Source of the DNA: an uncultured Anaerolineaceae bacterium
GTDB taxonomy: Bacteria > Chloroflexota > Anaerolineae > Anaerolineales > Anaerolineaceae
Direction of reading: 5' to 3'
Length of the DNA stretch: 8,569 bases
NCBI GenBank assembly: GCA_937907495.1
Contig: CALESS010000502.1
Span: 1 to 8,569, forward strand
Part shown: one piece after another, positions 1 through 6,593 of the stretch
Layout of the letters: each line of letters starts with the position of its first letter
How positions within the stretch are numbered: position 1 is the stretch's first letter
The notes under the pieces: generated by a model
Told to the model about the DNA's origin: nothing
The model's database searches: none
Seen by the model: the letters and a program-made list of their open reading frames with translations, nothing else
Program-made: the position numbers and the translations under genes

Positions 1-1254
1 GCGCACGCCGCCCAACGATAGACGTACAAATTTCCGCCCCAGTGCCTCGGCAATGGAACGGCCCAGCGAAGTCTTGCCAGTTCCCGGAGGACCTACAAAG
101 CATAAAATCGGCTGACGCAGGCTTTTAGGGTGCAGGCTGCGCACCGCAATGTATTCCAAAATGCGGTCCTTGGCTTTTCCCAACCCAAAATGATATTGCT
201 CCAGCACGTCTGCAGCATGGCGCACATCCAGGTTATCGGGTGTTTCATTGGCCCAGGGCAGCTCCAATATCCAATCCAGGTAAGTGCGGATGATACCCAC
301 CTCTGGCGCCATGGAAGGAATTTGATTCAAGCGTTCCAATTCCCGTACAGCCACCAATTTGGCCTGTTCGGGTAACTGGGCTTGTTCTATTCGTTCCCGC
401 AGCTCGCTAATTTCCCGGGTCCAGATGTCTCCTTCGCCCAACTCATTCTGAATTGCTTTCAGGTGCTCGCGCAAGTAAAATTCGCGCTGGCTGCGGTCCA
501 CCTCACTTTGTACCCTGGTCTGGATTTCATCCTCAAGCTGCAACACATCCAATTCCTGGGCCAGCAGCCAGTTTACTTTTTTCAAGCGGTCATCCGGTAC
601 GGTAATCTGCAATAACTCTACGCGTTCCTTGAATGGGAAGGAGATGGAGGTGGCAACCATATCTGCCAGCCATCCCGGTTCATTGATATTCAAAGAAACC
701 ATATGGGCCTCATCCGGCAGGCTGCGGTCCAACTGAACACATTTCTCAAACAAATCACGGGTTGTGCGCATCAAGGCTTCCGTCTGCCGGTCAGCAACAC
801 CGATATCCTCCAGGGGACGGGCTTTGACCTTGATGAAAGGCTCCATCTGGGTGAAATGAACCACCTCCACCCGTCGCCTTCCCTGGACGAGGGCCGAGTT
901 GCTGCCATCCGGCATGGAGAGCAACCGACCGATAGCGATTTCAACCCCGATCGGGTATAAATCCTCCGGATTTGGGTTCTCAATATCTGGGTCCCGGCAA
1001 AGCAGGGCGATCGCGGTCTGACCCGCGAACTGTGCATCCTGGATCGCCAGTAAACCTGGTCCCTGCGGGACGAAGATGGGCGAGATCATCCGGGGAAACA
1101 CCACCACATCCCGGAAGATGATCACCGGACGCGACACCAAACCATTGCGGTCCGGCTTCGCATCGGGAATTCTGTACAATTCTTCTGTTCGCTGCTGCAA
1201 CGCAGTAGCGTATTCTTCCGGGTCATTTGCCGGGAAATCGTCGTTATAACGCAT
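1..1254 (-). CDS. lon: ATP-dependent protease Lon (LonA type), N-terminal two-fifths to half, cut by the window edge
   Basis: This frame is open on the minus strand from the ATG at 1254-1252 to base 1, giving 418 codons with no stop, so the gene continues to the left. Residues from about 40 to 250 form the Lon substrate-binding (LAN) domain, beginning near [16 protein letters not shown] helical linker follows with the hallmark [19 protein letters not shown] from residue 258, then the LPW motif, then the AAA+ Walker [10 protein letters not shown] at 388-396. Walker B and the Ser-Lys protease domain lie outside the window. Lon is a cytoplasmic hexameric AAA+ serine protease that degrades misfolded and regulatory proteins. 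Walker A sits about 30 residues later than in E. coli Lon, reflecting an N-terminal extension of about 40 residues. A Shine-Dalgarno TAAGGAT (1262-1268) lies 7 bases upstream of the ATG. The start is 25 bases after the folC stop, so co-transcription with folC is likely. I saw no separate heat-shock promoter in the gap. Confidence 0.96.
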   Translation of the reverse strand, partial: MRYNDDFPANDPEEYATALQQRTEELYRIPDAKPDRNGLVSRPVIIFRDVVVFPRMISPIFVPQGPGLLAIQDAQFAGQTAIALLCRDPDIENPNPEDLYPIGVEIAIGRLLSMPDGSNSALVQGRRRVEVVHFTQMEPFIKVKARPLEDIGVADRQTEALMRTTRDLFEKCVQLDRSLPDEAHMVSLNINEPGWLADMVATSISFPFKERVELLQITVPDDRLKKVNWLLAQELDVLQLEDEIQTRVQSEVDRSQREFYLREHLKAIQNELGEGDIWTREISELRERIEQAQLPEQAKLVAVRELERLNQIPSMAPEVGIIRTYLDWILELPWANETPDNLDVRHAADVLEQYHFGLGKAKDRILEYIAVRSLHPKSLRQPILCFVGPPGTGKTSLGRSIAEALGRKFVRLSLGGVR

Positions 1255-1279
1255 GTGAATGATCCTTAATCAACAATGA

Positions 1280-2677
1280 TTACCTGCCTGTTGTCTGAAT
1301 GGACTTAATGGATGATTGTTTCTTCCAAATCTCGCGGATTGCCGCTGCGACAAAAATGCTGCCAGCCGCGACAATAACCGCTTCTCCATCCGCCTCATGC
1401 AGGGCCGCCTGTAAGGCCGCCTCTAATGGTAGCACAACTTTTGCCTTCACCCCAAAAGAATGAGCTAATTCCACCAGCAAATTGGCATCCATCGCCCGGG
1501 GATGGATGGATTGGGTGGCAATCACCTCCCGCACACGAGGCATCAGTTCCGCAAACATCCCATGCACATCCTTATCTTCCGAAGCGCCAAAAATCAGGAT
1601 CACCTGCCGCCCTGGCAAATAATCATCCAGCGTCAGGCGCAGCTTGAGAGCGGAATCCCGGTTGTGGGCCGAATCGATGATCACAAGAGGAGATCGCTGC
1701 AAGATTTCAAACCTGCCAGGCCAATCCACCCGCTCAAAGCCCTGGCGGATCTCCCGCTCGCTGATCGCCAGCCCCTCCTTTCGAGCCACCTGGAGCGCTG
1801 TGTAAGCTGTGGCTGCATTCTCCACCTGGTGATATCCAAGAAGCGGAATAGCCAACCGTTGCGGTTCCCACTCCGTGCGCCCACCTGATTCAATGAATTC
1901 GTCTACCAGTCCTTGTTCCGCTGCCGACCATACAATCAGGTTTTGCCCGCCCAGGGCATGGGCATTCGCCGCATAGAAATAATCCCTGCCAACCACGGTT
2001 AGCTCGGATCCCCGTTCCATTGCCGTCCGCTCCACCACTTGCAAAGCTTCATCCTTCTGAGGGGAGACAACAACCGGTCTCCCAGCTTTGATGATTCCAG
2101 CTTTTTCATATGCAATTTGTGACAGTGTATCTCCCAATACAGCCATGTGATCGTATGAAAGGGATGTGATGACCGATACCAGCGGATCAACAATGTTGGT
2201 TGCATCCAGCCGACCGCCCAGCCCAACTTCAATCACCGCCAAATCCACCTGCTGGCGGGAAAAGTAGAGAAAACCCAGGGCTGTGGTGATTTCGAAGGTG
2301 GTTAACTGCTCGATCTCAGCCACAATCGGTTTAATCTCTTCAATCAAATCCACCAATGCCTGATGGGATATCTGCTCCCGGTTGACCTGGATGCGCTCGC
2401 AATAATCTTCCAGGTGTGGGGAGATATAAAATCCGGTGCGATAGCCCGCACTGCGCAATGCGCTTTCTATCAACGCAGCGGTCGAACCTTTGCCTTTGGT
2501 ACCCGCCACATGAATGACCCGGTAATCCGTTTGCGGGTTCCCCAACCGCCTCATGAATTCCCTCATCCGATCCAAATCGAATTTTTCAGCCGCATTGCGA
2601 AAATTCCGGGTAAGGCTGTAATCCACAAAGCTGTAAAGATAATCCAATGCCTGGTTATATGCGATTTCGCTGTCCAT
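1280..2677 (-). CDS. folC: Folylpolyglutamate synthase / dihydrofolate synthase (FolC)
   Basis: The 465-residue product has the usual length and motif order of the Mur ligase-like FolC family. These are the ATP-binding P-loop GTKGKGS at 59-65, EVGLGGRLDATN at 150-161, SYDHMAVLGDTLSQIAYEKAGI at 174-195, WPGRFE at 319-324, IDSAHN at 334-339 and FGASEDKDV at 363-371. FolC acts in the cytoplasm. It joins L-glutamate to dihydropteroate and/or extends the polyglutamate tail of reduced folates, with ATP. Sequence alone does not show whether this enzyme does one reaction or both. The ATG at 2677 is preceded by GGAAGG only 3 bases away, which is a tight spacing, but the protein N-terminus (ALDYLYSFVDYS) fits the family start. 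The gene is first in a probable folC-lon operon. It is divergent from the DUF503 gene and has a plausible sigma-70-type promoter at 2706-2734. No frame damage is visible. Confidence 0.95.
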   Translation of the reverse strand: MDSEIAYNQALDYLYSFVDYSLTRNFRNAAEKFDLDRMREFMRRLGNPQTDYRVIHVAGTKGKGSTAALIESALRSAGYRTGFYISPHLEDYCERIQVNREQISHQALVDLIEEIKPIVAEIEQLTTFEITTALGFLYFSRQQVDLAVIEVGLGGRLDATNIVDPLVSVITSLSYDHMAVLGDTLSQIAYEKAGIIKAGRPVVVSPQKDEALQVVERTAMERGSELTVVGRDYFYAANAHALGGQNLIVWSAAEQGLVDEFIESGGRTEWEPQRLAIPLLGYHQVENAATAYTALQVARKEGLAISEREIRQGFERVDWPGRFEILQRSPLVIIDSAHNRDSALKLRLTLDDYLPGRQVILIFGASEDKDVHGMFAELMPRVREVIATQSIHPRAMDANLLVELAHSFGVKAKVVLPLEAALQAALHEADGEAVIVAAGSIFVAAAIREIWKKQSSIKSIQTTGR

Positions 2678-2683
2678 ATACCT

Positions 2684-2698
2684 TCCGATCTTGAGTCA
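2684..2698. repeat. Direct repeat copy 1 in the folC/DUF503 divergent promoter region
   Basis: TCCGATCTTGAGTCA matches the copy at 2742-2756 (TCCGATCTTGGCTCA) in 13 of 15 positions, including an exact 10-base core. This copy lies in the predicted 5' leader of folC. The midpoint between the two copies (about 2720) nearly coincides with the centre of the 2715-2727 palindrome. Confidence 0.5.
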
Positions 2699-2705
2699 GA
2701 AGAGC

Positions 2706-2734
2706 ATTTTAATCTCTGTCGGACAGATGGGCAA
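2706..2734 (-). promoter_or_regulatory. Putative sigma-70-type promoter of folC-lon
   Basis: Reading the minus strand, TTGCCC (2734-2729, 4 of 6 to the TTGACA consensus) is followed by a 17-base spacer and TAAAAT (2711-2706, 5 of 6 to TATAAT). The predicted start site near 2699 gives a leader of about 20 bases that contains the GGAAGG ribosome site. The spacer holds a perfect 13-base palindrome. This is a consensus match only. Confidence 0.5.
2715..2727. promoter_or_regulatory. 13-base palindrome in the folC promoter spacer, possible operator
   Basis: TCTGTC-G-GACAGA is a perfect inverted repeat with six-base arms and a single central base. It lies entirely between the -35 and -10 elements of the folC promoter, and upstream of the DUF503 promoter. 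A dimeric repressor bound here would block folC and could affect the divergent gene. No regulator gene is adjacent, and I cannot assign the motif to a known family. A palindrome of this size can arise by chance. Confidence 0.35.
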
Positions 2735-2741
2735 GCCTTAA

Positions 2742-2756
2742 TCCGATCTTGGCTCA
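2742..2756. repeat. Direct repeat copy 2 in the folC/DUF503 divergent promoter region
   Basis: TCCGATCTTGGCTCA is the second copy of the imperfect 15-base direct repeat, 58 bases from the first. It directly abuts the extended -10 element (TGGTAGAAT, 2757-2765) of the DUF503-SDR operon, so a protein bound here would affect that promoter. Confidence 0.5.
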
Positions 2757-2765
2757 TGGTAGAAT
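2757..2765 (+). promoter_or_regulatory. Putative extended -10 promoter of the DUF503-SDR operon
   Basis: TGG-TAGAAT is an extended -10 element (TGn plus 5 of 6 to TATAAT). No good -35 is present; TTAATC at 2738-2743 is the nearest and is weak. The predicted start site is about 2771-2773, only a few bases before the ATG at 2775, so the mRNA would be leaderless or nearly so. Confidence 0.45.
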
Positions 2766-2774
2766 CGTTTCCAG

Positions 2775-3065
2775 ATGACCATTTCAATTGCCGTTCTGAC
2801 CATCCAATGCCTCATTCCGCACTGCACCTCTCTCAAACAGAAGAGAAGTGCAATCCGTCCTCTCTTGTCCCGTCTGCATCGTGAATTTAATATTTCCGCC
2901 GCCGAAGTAGATCAGTTGGATAGTCACACTTCCGCAGTCATCGCCTGCGCCTGCCTCTCCAACAACCCGGATCACTCCCGCCAACTACTGCAAAAAGCCC
3001 TGGATTTCATTGCCCAGAACTTCAGAGATATTGAACTGATCGAAGAGAACATCGAATTTTTCTAA
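2775..3065 (+). CDS. DUF503 family protein (YlxP-like)
   Basis: The 96-residue product has the length and pattern of the DUF503/YlxP family. It shows an opening beta strand (TISIAVLTIQCLI), the family's SLKQKRSAIRPLLSRLHREFN segment in near-typical form at about 19-39, then AAEVDQLDSHTSAVIACACLSNN and an acidic end LIEENIEFF. These are small cytoplasmic alpha/beta proteins of unsettled role. In Bacillus the homologue lies in the nusA-infB-rbfA region, which hints at a link to translation or ribosome maturation; here that context is absent. No Shine-Dalgarno sequence precedes the ATG (the preceding bases are CGTTTCCAG). An extended -10 element ends 9 bases before it, so translation may start on a leaderless mRNA. 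The gene ends 21 bases before the SDR gene, and the two probably form an operon. Confidence 0.88.
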   Translation: MTISIAVLTIQCLIPHCTSLKQKRSAIRPLLSRLHREFNISAAEVDQLDSHTSAVIACACLSNNPDHSRQLLQKALDFIAQNFRDIELIEENIEFF

Positions 3066-3086
3066 TCGTCTGCCGGAGGAAATAGC

Positions 3087-3878
3087 ATGGATCTGCAATT
3101 AAAAGGTATGAAAGCATTAATCACTGGCGCCAGCCGCGGACTTGGGTTTGCGGTTGCCATGGCCCTTGCCAGGGAGGGTGCTTGTGTCATTATCAACGCC
3201 CGCCATCCGGAGAAATTATCCGAGGCTGCCTCCCGCATCAAGCGGGAAACCTCAAGTGAGGTATACCCCATTCCGGGCGATGTCACCAGCCCCACCTTCC
3301 CCGCAGAATTGATCGCCGCGGTTCAAATGAGCCTCGGCAGCCTGGATATCCTGGTAGCCAATGCCGGCGGTCCGCCCTCCGGGCAATTTGAAAGTTTTGA
3401 TGATACTGCCTGGCAAAAAGCCATTGATCTTTCTTTCATGAGCCAGGTGCGCCTGATTCGCGCCTCCCTCCCACTATTGAGGCGTTCCAGCGCAGCCAGC
3501 GTTCTGACGGTTACCTCCTATTCCGTCAAACAACCCATTCCAAACCTCGTTTTATCCAACAGTATTCGCGCGGCTACCGTGGGTCTGACCAAGACGCTGG
3601 CCCTGGAACTTGGCAGCCAAAATATCCGCTTTAACTCCATCCTCCCCGGTTGGACGGAAACAGAGCGTGTTTATGATTTGATGCGCTATCGGGCGCAAAT
3701 CAACAATTCAACCCTCGATGAAGAAATGCAAAAATTATCCCGCGAAAGTGCTCTCGGACGCATTGCCACCCCTGAAGAGTTTGGCCGGGTTGCGGCTTTT
3801 ATGGTCTCTCCGGCAGCCTCCTTTATGACCGGTGTGATGCTCAACCTGGATGGCGGAATGTACAAGGGAACGTTTTAA
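3087..3878 (+). CDS. Short-chain dehydrogenase/reductase (SDR) family protein with a degenerate catalytic tetrad
   Basis: The 263-residue product has the full SDR Rossmann fold. It shows the nucleotide-binding TGASRGLG at 13-20, GDV at 64-66, NAGGP at 92-96, the LPGW loop at 187-190 and the C-terminal LNLDGGMYKG. Aligned by eye to FabG, the catalytic Ser is kept (S144), but the Asn is S116, the Tyr is S157 and the Lys is R161 (SNSIRAA where FabG has YAAAKAG). Spacing from S144 to position 157 is the same as in FabG, so this is substitution and not misalignment. A subgroup of FabG-like SDRs with an SNxxR-type site exists, so a member of that subgroup is the likely identity. The substrate is unknown and standard 3-oxoacyl reductase activity should not be assumed. 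The ATG at 3087 has an excellent GGAGGA (3075-3080) six bases upstream. It is the second gene of the operon with DUF503. Confidence 0.88.
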   Translation: MDLQLKGMKALITGASRGLGFAVAMALAREGACVIINARHPEKLSEAASRIKRETSSEVYPIPGDVTSPTFPAELIAAVQMSLGSLDILVANAGGPPSGQFESFDDTAWQKAIDLSFMSQVRLIRASLPLLRRSSAASVLTVTSYSVKQPIPNLVLSNSIRAATVGLTKTLALELGSQNIRFNSILPGWTETERVYDLMRYRAQINNSTLDEEMQKLSRESALGRIATPEEFGRVAAFMVSPAASFMTGVMLNLDGGMYKGTF

Positions 3879-3886
3879 TTTTCAGT

Positions 3887-3892
3887 TATAAT
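3887..3892 (+). promoter_or_regulatory. Possible -10 element upstream of the radical SAM gene
   Basis: A perfect TATAAT lies in the 109-base gap between the SDR and radical SAM genes. No TTGACA-like element or TGn extension accompanies it, so support is weak. The predicted start near 3899 would give a leader of about 90 bases. The gap also holds an 8-base palindrome TTCTAGAA (3904-3911). I saw no rho-independent terminator for the SDR gene. Confidence 0.35.
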
Positions 3893-3987
3893 AAGCTGCC
3901 ATGTTCTAGAAGTGACATCCCTTTCGACTGCGCATGATCTATCGTTGCAGTATTATGTTCATTTATCAATAGGTTTCGGAGATATTT

Positions 3988-5910
3988 ATGGGTAAGACCC
4001 CGCTGGAAATTCAATCGTTTTTAGAACGCCACCTGCTGCGCGTTGAGAAACCCGGTCGGTACACGGGAGGCGAATATAATAGCACCCTCAAAAATTGGCA
4101 GGAAACCCCCACCCGGGTTGCGCTTGTTTTCCCCGATATTTATGATTTAGGGCTTCCCAACCTTGGCCTGGCAATCCTCTACCAGGATATCAATCGCCGT
4201 CCGGATGCCCTGGCGGAACGAGCCTATACCCCCTGGCATGATATGGAAGCCCTCATGCGCCGGGAGCAAATCCCTGCCTATTCCCTCGAATCCAAACACG
4301 CCCTGACGGATTTCGACATTATTGGCTTTACCCTGCCCTACGAAACCCTCTACACCAACACCCTCAACCTGCTTGACCTGGCGGGGATTCCGCTTCGCTC
4401 TGCCGAACGGTCTGAGGAACACCCGCTCATCATCGCCGGTGGTCATGCCTGCTTCAATCCGGAGCCGATGTCTGCTTTTATGGATGCCTTCGTAATTGGA
4501 GAGGGTGAAGAGGTGATGCAGGAAATCATTAACCAGGTTCAAGAATCCAAATCTTTGCAAGAGAGCCGATCCGTCCTCCTGCACCGGCTGGCAAAACTGT
4601 GGGGGGTGTATGTTCCCACCCTCTATTCTCCCATCTACAATCCGGATGGAACGATACAGGCAATTACGCCATTGGATTCAGCCACGCCGGCAAAGGTCCA
4701 GAAACGCATCGTAGCCAAACTGCCGCCGCCTCCCACCCATTTTATCGTCCCTTCGATCAATGTTGTGCACAACCGGGTATCGGTGGAGATCATGCGTGGC
4801 TGCACCCGCGGCTGCCGGTTCTGTCATGCAGGGATGATCAACCGCCCGGTGCGGGAACGATCCATCCCGGAAATTGTGTCCTCCCTGGAGGAGGCTTTGC
4901 AGCAAACCGGATTTGAAGAAATCGCGCTGCTCTCCCTTTCCTCCTCTGACTATACGCACATCCTCGAGCTGGTCAATGCAGTTTCCGATCACTTTTCCGG
5001 TCGCCATCTCACCATCTCACTTCCTTCCTTGCGCATTGAATCCACCTCAGTGGATTTGCTCGAACGACTTCAGGGTTCCCGGCAATCCAGCTTTACCCTG
5101 GCCCCGGAAGCCGCCACCGAACGGATGCGCAACACCATCAATAAACCCATTCCGGATCAAATGCTGCTGGATACTGCCCGTGAGATTTATTCTCGCGGTT
5201 GGAAGACCATCAAACTTTACTTCATGATCGGCCATCCTTCCGAAACACTGGAGGATGTTGCGGCAATCGCCAGCTTATGCCAGGCCGTGATCAGTGTGGG
5301 CCGAAAAGTGATGGGCCGCAAGGCAAGCTTAAACGTGGGCGTTAGTACTTTTGTCCCCAAGCCGCACACACCCTTCCAATGGGTGGCGATGGATGGTATC
5401 GAGCAGATCCAGGCCAAGCAGGAATTATTACGCCGGAGGTTAGGGGGTCCTGGACTGAAACTCAATTGGACCGATCCGCGTGAGACCATGCTGGAAGCGT
5501 GGTTATCCCGCGGTGACCGCCGCCTTTCCTCGGTGATCGAAAGAGCCTGGCAGCTCGGTGCGAAATTTGATGCCTGGCAGGATGAGAACCATTTTGATCT
5601 CTGGCAGCAAGCCTTCACCGAACAAGGTCTCGATTCCAGCTTCTATACCCATCGGGAGCGTTTTATTGATGAAACCTTCCCCTGGGAGCACATCCAGGCG
5701 GGAGTGACGCGCAAGTACCTGACAGAGGAATACCGCTGGAGCTTGGAAGGCCGTCTCCGCCCGGATTGCCGCAACCAATGTTACGCCTGCGGAATCCTGC
5801 CCCTGTTCAAAGACCTGCGCCAGGCAAACCCCGGTGAAGGTTGGAAATGCCCGGAAGTAACCGCCGGGAAAATTCGCTCCGTCACAATTCCCTTGCAGGA
5901 GACCCTCTGA
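3988..5910 (+). CDS. B12-binding-like radical SAM protein (TIGR03960-type), partner of the DUF2344 protein
   Basis: The 640-residue product has a cobalamin-binding-like N-terminal region (about 1-200, with GRYTGGEYNS, VALVFPDIYDLGLPNLGL and IAGGHACFNPEP) that lacks an evident DxHxxG motif. The radical SAM core follows, with the 4Fe-4S motif CTRGCRFC (C272, C276, C279). The C-terminus carries a second cluster of the same spacing, CRNQCYACG (C594, C598, C601), with C621 further on. This order fits the family regularly fused to, or paired with, the DUF2344 'radical SAM-linked' protein, which is the next gene here. It presumably cleaves S-adenosylmethionine to start a radical modification in the cytoplasm; substrate and product are unknown. 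The ATG at 3988 has GGAG (3978-3981) six bases upstream. The TGA stop overlaps the next start by one base, so the pair is translationally coupled. Confidence 0.93.
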   Translation: MGKTPLEIQSFLERHLLRVEKPGRYTGGEYNSTLKNWQETPTRVALVFPDIYDLGLPNLGLAILYQDINRRPDALAERAYTPWHDMEALMRREQIPAYSLESKHALTDFDIIGFTLPYETLYTNTLNLLDLAGIPLRSAERSEEHPLIIAGGHACFNPEPMSAFMDAFVIGEGEEVMQEIINQVQESKSLQESRSVLLHRLAKLWGVYVPTLYSPIYNPDGTIQAITPLDSATPAKVQKRIVAKLPPPPTHFIVPSINVVHNRVSVEIMRGCTRGCRFCHAGMINRPVRERSIPEIVSSLEEALQQTGFEEIALLSLSSSDYTHILELVNAVSDHFSGRHLTISLPSLRIESTSVDLLERLQGSRQSSFTLAPEAATERMRNTINKPIPDQMLLDTAREIYSRGWKTIKLYFMIGHPSETLEDVAAIASLCQAVISVGRKVMGRKASLNVGVSTFVPKPHTPFQWVAMDGIEQIQAKQELLRRRLGGPGLKLNWTDPRETMLEAWLSRGDRRLSSVIERAWQLGAKFDAWQDENHFDLWQQAFTEQGLDSSFYTHRERFIDETFPWEHIQAGVTRKYLTEEYRWSLEGRLRPDCRNQCYACGILPLFKDLRQANPGEGWKCPEVTAGKIRSVTIPLQETL

Positions 5911-6548
5911 TGCAGCGTATTCGCCTGACCTTCTCCCGTTCCCAGCCGCTGCGCTACACCGGTCATTTGGATATGCAAATCGTCTGGGAGCGCACTTTCC
6001 GCCGCGCCCGCCTGCCGCTGATGTATAGCCAGGGGTTCCACCCGCAACCCAAGATCAACCAGGCCTGTCCCCTCCCGCTTGGCATGATCAGCCGCATGGA
6101 AGTTCTGGATTTCTGGTTGCAGCCCGAAGTTCCATTGGATGAAATATCACCCGCTTTGCTCCCCGCCTTACCACCCGGCATTGAAATTATCAGTCTGGCA
6201 GAAGAAGATTTGCGAACCCCCGCCCTGCAAACGCAGGTTACTTCCACCATCTACCAGGCCACTTTTTTGATCCCTTTCTCTGCGGATTTATTGGACCAAT
6301 CCGTCTTCACCTTCCTCGCCTCTCCGCAAATCCTCCGAGTCCGGCGTAACAAACCTTATGATCTGCGGCCCTTGGTTCACAACCTTGAAGTTCTACAAAC
6401 ATCGAACCCCCTCAACCCGCACCTGCAGATGCACCTCGCCGCTCGCGATGGTGCAACCGGCCGGCCGGAGGAAGTCATTTCCGCCCTGGGCTATGACCCT
6501 TTAGATACCCGCTTCGAACGGATGCAACTCCTGTTTGGCGAACAGTGA
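5910..6548 (+). CDS. DUF2344 / radical SAM-linked protein (TIGR03936-type)
   Basis: The 212-residue product begins with the conserved block of this family: RIRLTFSRSQPLRYTGHLDM, then ERTFRRARLPLMYSQGFHPQPKI, then PLPLG. The C-terminal half is more variable. The family was defined by its fusion to or pairing with the radical SAM protein encoded just upstream, so it is probably a substrate- or RNA-binding subunit of that enzyme; the role has not been established. The frame is open further upstream to an ATG at 5841, but I chose the ATG at 5910. It has AGGAG (5897-5901) eight bases upstream, overlaps the upstream TGA as TGATG, and places the conserved block at the very N-terminus. The alternative would add 23 residues with no family resemblance. 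Confidence 0.92.
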   Translation: MQRIRLTFSRSQPLRYTGHLDMQIVWERTFRRARLPLMYSQGFHPQPKINQACPLPLGMISRMEVLDFWLQPEVPLDEISPALLPALPPGIEIISLAEEDLRTPALQTQVTSTIYQATFLIPFSADLLDQSVFTFLASPQILRVRRNKPYDLRPLVHNLEVLQTSNPLNPHLQMHLAARDGATGRPEEVISALGYDPLDTRFERMQLLFGEQ

Positions 6549-6557
6549 TGCTACAAT
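6549..6557 (+). promoter_or_regulatory. Putative extended -10 promoter of the PrsW-like gene
   Basis: TGC-TACAAT (TGn plus 5 of 6 to TATAAT) begins directly after the TGA of the DUF2344 gene. No clear -35 is visible. The predicted start near 6564 leaves a leader of about 30 bases. It could let the protease gene be expressed apart from the radical SAM pair. Confidence 0.4.
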
Positions 6558-6593
6558 AACCTATCCTCTTTCATCCTCATTTTTGGGGGACTC

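Noticed and set aside
2682..2691. CTTCCGATCT, identical to the last ten bases of a common Illumina adapter
   Set aside because: The match stops at ten bases; the preceding bases differ from the adapter, and the sequence sits naturally between folC and its promoter with a related repeat nearby. Coincidence is more likely than an assembly artefact, though reads could be checked.
2363..2884. 173-codon plus-strand frame opposite folC
   Set aside because: It is antisense to a strongly supported folC frame and overlaps the start of the DUF503 gene; the product shows no family features.
3904..3956. Small palindrome TTCTAGAA and a weak ACTGC/GCAGT inverted repeat between the SDR and radical SAM genes
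   Set aside because: Arms are too short and no T-run follows, so neither supports a terminator or riboswitch.
4147..4584. 145-codon minus-strand frame opposite the radical SAM gene
   Set aside because: It lies wholly inside a well-supported coding region and its translation has no recognisable motif.
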